Below are positions 4,834 through 6,097 of a stretch of DNA of 6,097 nucleotides, piece after piece. Every line of letters starts with the position of its first letter. The stretch's first letter is position 1. A program made the position numbers and the translations under genes. The DNA comes from Candidatus Odyssella thessalonicensis (GTDB lineage: Bacteria; Pseudomonadota; Alphaproteobacteria; Bin65): positions 1-6,097 of the forward strand of contig SBBV01000371.1 in NCBI GenBank assembly GCA_005240015.1, read 5' to 3'. A model generated the notes under the pieces. That model was not told where the DNA came from. It did no database searches and was given only the letters and a program-made list of their open reading frames with translations.

Positions 4834-6097
4834 GGGGGCAGACTCCTTTTGGAATGCGGGTCGGCGGCGGCCCGCGCGGCCTCGGCTAGCACGGGCTCAG
4901 AGACGGCAGGCATGGCGCCGGCGCCGAGGTCGAGGCGCCGGAGCTTCGGCGCGAAGATCGCGGCGCCGGCGGCGATGAGGATCGTGACAATGCCGCCGAG
5001 CCAGACCGAGCGCACCGTGCCGAGCGCCGCCGCCGCGACGCCGCTTTCGAACGCGCCGATCTCGTTCGAGGCGCTGATGAAGATCATGTTCACCGCCGCG
5101 ATGCGCCCGCGCATGTGCTCGGGCGAATGCAGACGCAGGATCGCGCGGCGGATGACGACGCTGATGCCGTCGAAGGCGCCGCTCGCGGCCAACGCCAACA
5201 GCGAGAGATAGAAGTTCTCCGACAGCGCGAACACGATGATGCTCACGCCGAAGCCGACCACGGCGAGCATCAGGTTCCGCCCAGCGTGGCGGATCGGCGG
5301 ATGGCGCGTCGACCACAGCATGATGAGGATACCGCCGGCGGCCGGTGCGGCGCCGAGCAGGCCCACGCCGGTGGCGCCGATCTTCAGGATCTCGGCGGCG
5401 AAAACAGGAATGAGTGCCACGGCGCCGCCGAACAGCACCGCGAACAGATCGAGGGCCATCGAGCCGACCAGCACCTGGTTGCCGAACACGAAACGCACGC
5501 CGATCGCGATGCTGCGGAAGATCGATTCGCCATCGGGCGGCACCGGCTTGGGCTTTTTCGCGATGCCGGCAATGGCGAGCACAGCGCCGGCATGCAGAAC
5601 CGCCATGCCGCCATAGGTGGCGACCGGGCCGGCGAGGTCGTAGGCGATGCCGCCCAGCGCCGGGCCGAGGATCGCCGTGCTCTGCCACACCGTGCTGTAC
5701 CAGCTCGAGGCGTTGAGCGTGAGGTGCTGCGGCACCACCTGCGCCTCGAATGCGATCGAGGCGGGATCGTGGAAGCCGCGCGCGATGCCGGCCACGAACA
5801 CGACCGCGAAGAGGGCGAGCACCGACGTCGCCGGGCCGTCGAGCGAAATCAGCGCGAAGCCGACCGCGCAGGCGAAGGAGAGCGTGCGCGTCGAGAGGAT
5901 GATCGCGCGCCGGTCGGTGCGGTCGGCGACGTGGCCGCCGTAGAGCGAGGTCGCGATCGCCGGCACGGCCTCGACCAGGCCCAGGATGCCGAGCATCAGC
6001 GGGCTCTTGGTGAGCGCGTAGACCTGGTAGCCGACGACGTCGGCGAGGGCGCGGTTGGCGAGCCCGGCCAGCCCCGAGGCCAGCAGCATCAGGCGGA
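4830..6097 (-). CDS. Major facilitator superfamily exporter (EntS/MFS_3-like), N-terminus outside window
   Basis: This integral inner-membrane transporter probably exports a small molecule by proton antiport. The frame is open to the right edge: two more codons (R, L) precede the first internal ATG at 6089, and the text reads like the middle of TM1 (RLMLLASGLAGLANRALADV), so the true start is beyond the window. Counting from that ATG, 419 residues are visible. Motif A is GGHVADRTDRRA (51-62) between TM2 and TM3. About twelve hydrophobic segments follow, with the central loop near 178-198. The 323-334 stretch SPEHMRGRIAAV is the matching cytoplasmic loop in the second half. The architecture fits the enterobactin-exporter-like branch (MFS_3), but the substrate cannot be inferred. 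An Ala-rich tail (about 386-419) follows the last TM. Its stop overlaps the TPR gene start by 4 bases. Confidence 0.87.
   Translation of the reverse strand, partial: RLMLLASGLAGLANRALADVVGYQVYALTKSPLMLGILGLVEAVPAIATSLYGGHVADRTDRRAIILSTRTLSFACAVGFALISLDGPATSVLALFAVVFVAGIARGFHDPASIAFEAQVVPQHLTLNASSWYSTVWQSTAILGPALGGIAYDLAGPVATYGGMAVLHAGAVLAIAGIAKKPKPVPPDGESIFRSIAIGVRFVFGNQVLVGSMALDLFAVLFGGAVALIPVFAAEILKIGATGVGLLGAAPAAGGILIMLWSTRHPPIRHAGRNLMLAVVGFGVSIIVFALSENFYLSLLALAASGAFDGISVVIRRAILRLHSPEHMRGRIAAVNMIFISASNEIGAFESGVAAAALGTVRSVWLGGIVTILIAAGAAIFAPKLRRLDLGAGAMPAVSEPVLAEAARAAADPHSKRSLPP
4842..4847 (-). promoter_or_regulatory. Ribosome-binding site of the TPR gene
   Basis: On the minus strand AGGAGT (within AAAAGGAGT) lies 8 bases before the ATG at 4833, inside the last codons of the MFS gene. 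This strong site fixes the TPR start and shows that the ATGA overlap with the transporter is real. Confidence 0.75.

Overview
The window is GC-rich, densely packed DNA from a bacterium, most likely an alphaproteobacterium (Hyphomicrobiales or Rhodospirillales type). That guess rests on the strong G/C third-position preference, the short intergenic gaps, the GTGA and ATGA stop/start overlaps, the short palindromic GC-rich intergenic repeats and the family types of the proteins. There is no rRNA, tRNA, CRISPR array, transposase, prophage or secretion gene. No gap exceeds 300 bases.

Layout from left to right. Bases 1-182 form a perfect inverted repeat with 79-base arms and a 24-base spacer. It interrupts a GNAT acetyltransferase gene read on the minus strand from 358, so only about the first 93 residues of that protein are genuine here. 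A REP-like imperfect palindrome (381-454) separates it from a minus-strand sulfur pair: cysK-type cysteine synthase (1329-2333) followed by 3-mercaptopyruvate sulfurtransferase sseA (463-1344), overlapping by 16 bases. Upstream of cysK is a 222-base gap. It holds a weak sigma70-like promoter candidate and two GC-rich hairpins built on the same GGGCGGGTC/GACCCGCCC stem.

Next comes a TetR-family regulator (3200-3814) and an ADP-ribose pyrophosphatase, nudF (2556-3203), both on the minus strand and joined by a GTGA overlap. A 122-base divergent control region separates TetR from a plus-strand OsmC-family peroxiredoxin-like gene (3937-4425). Convergent to OsmC with a 3-base gap is a small exported TPR-like protein (4429-4833). 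It is coupled by ATGA to a major facilitator superfamily exporter (4830-6097) whose N-terminus runs off the right end.

How the genes may work together: cysK and sseA make cysteine and pass on sulfur derived from it via 3-mercaptopyruvate. OsmC, NudF and the TetR regulator suggest a small stress or metabolite-damage module in which TetR may control both its own operon and osmC; this is inference from layout. The MFS and TPR genes are a separate two-gene unit. I found no convincing undescribed system. The items most worth checking are the inverted repeat at the left end, which looks more like an assembly or library fold-back than biology, and the two families of intergenic palindromes.
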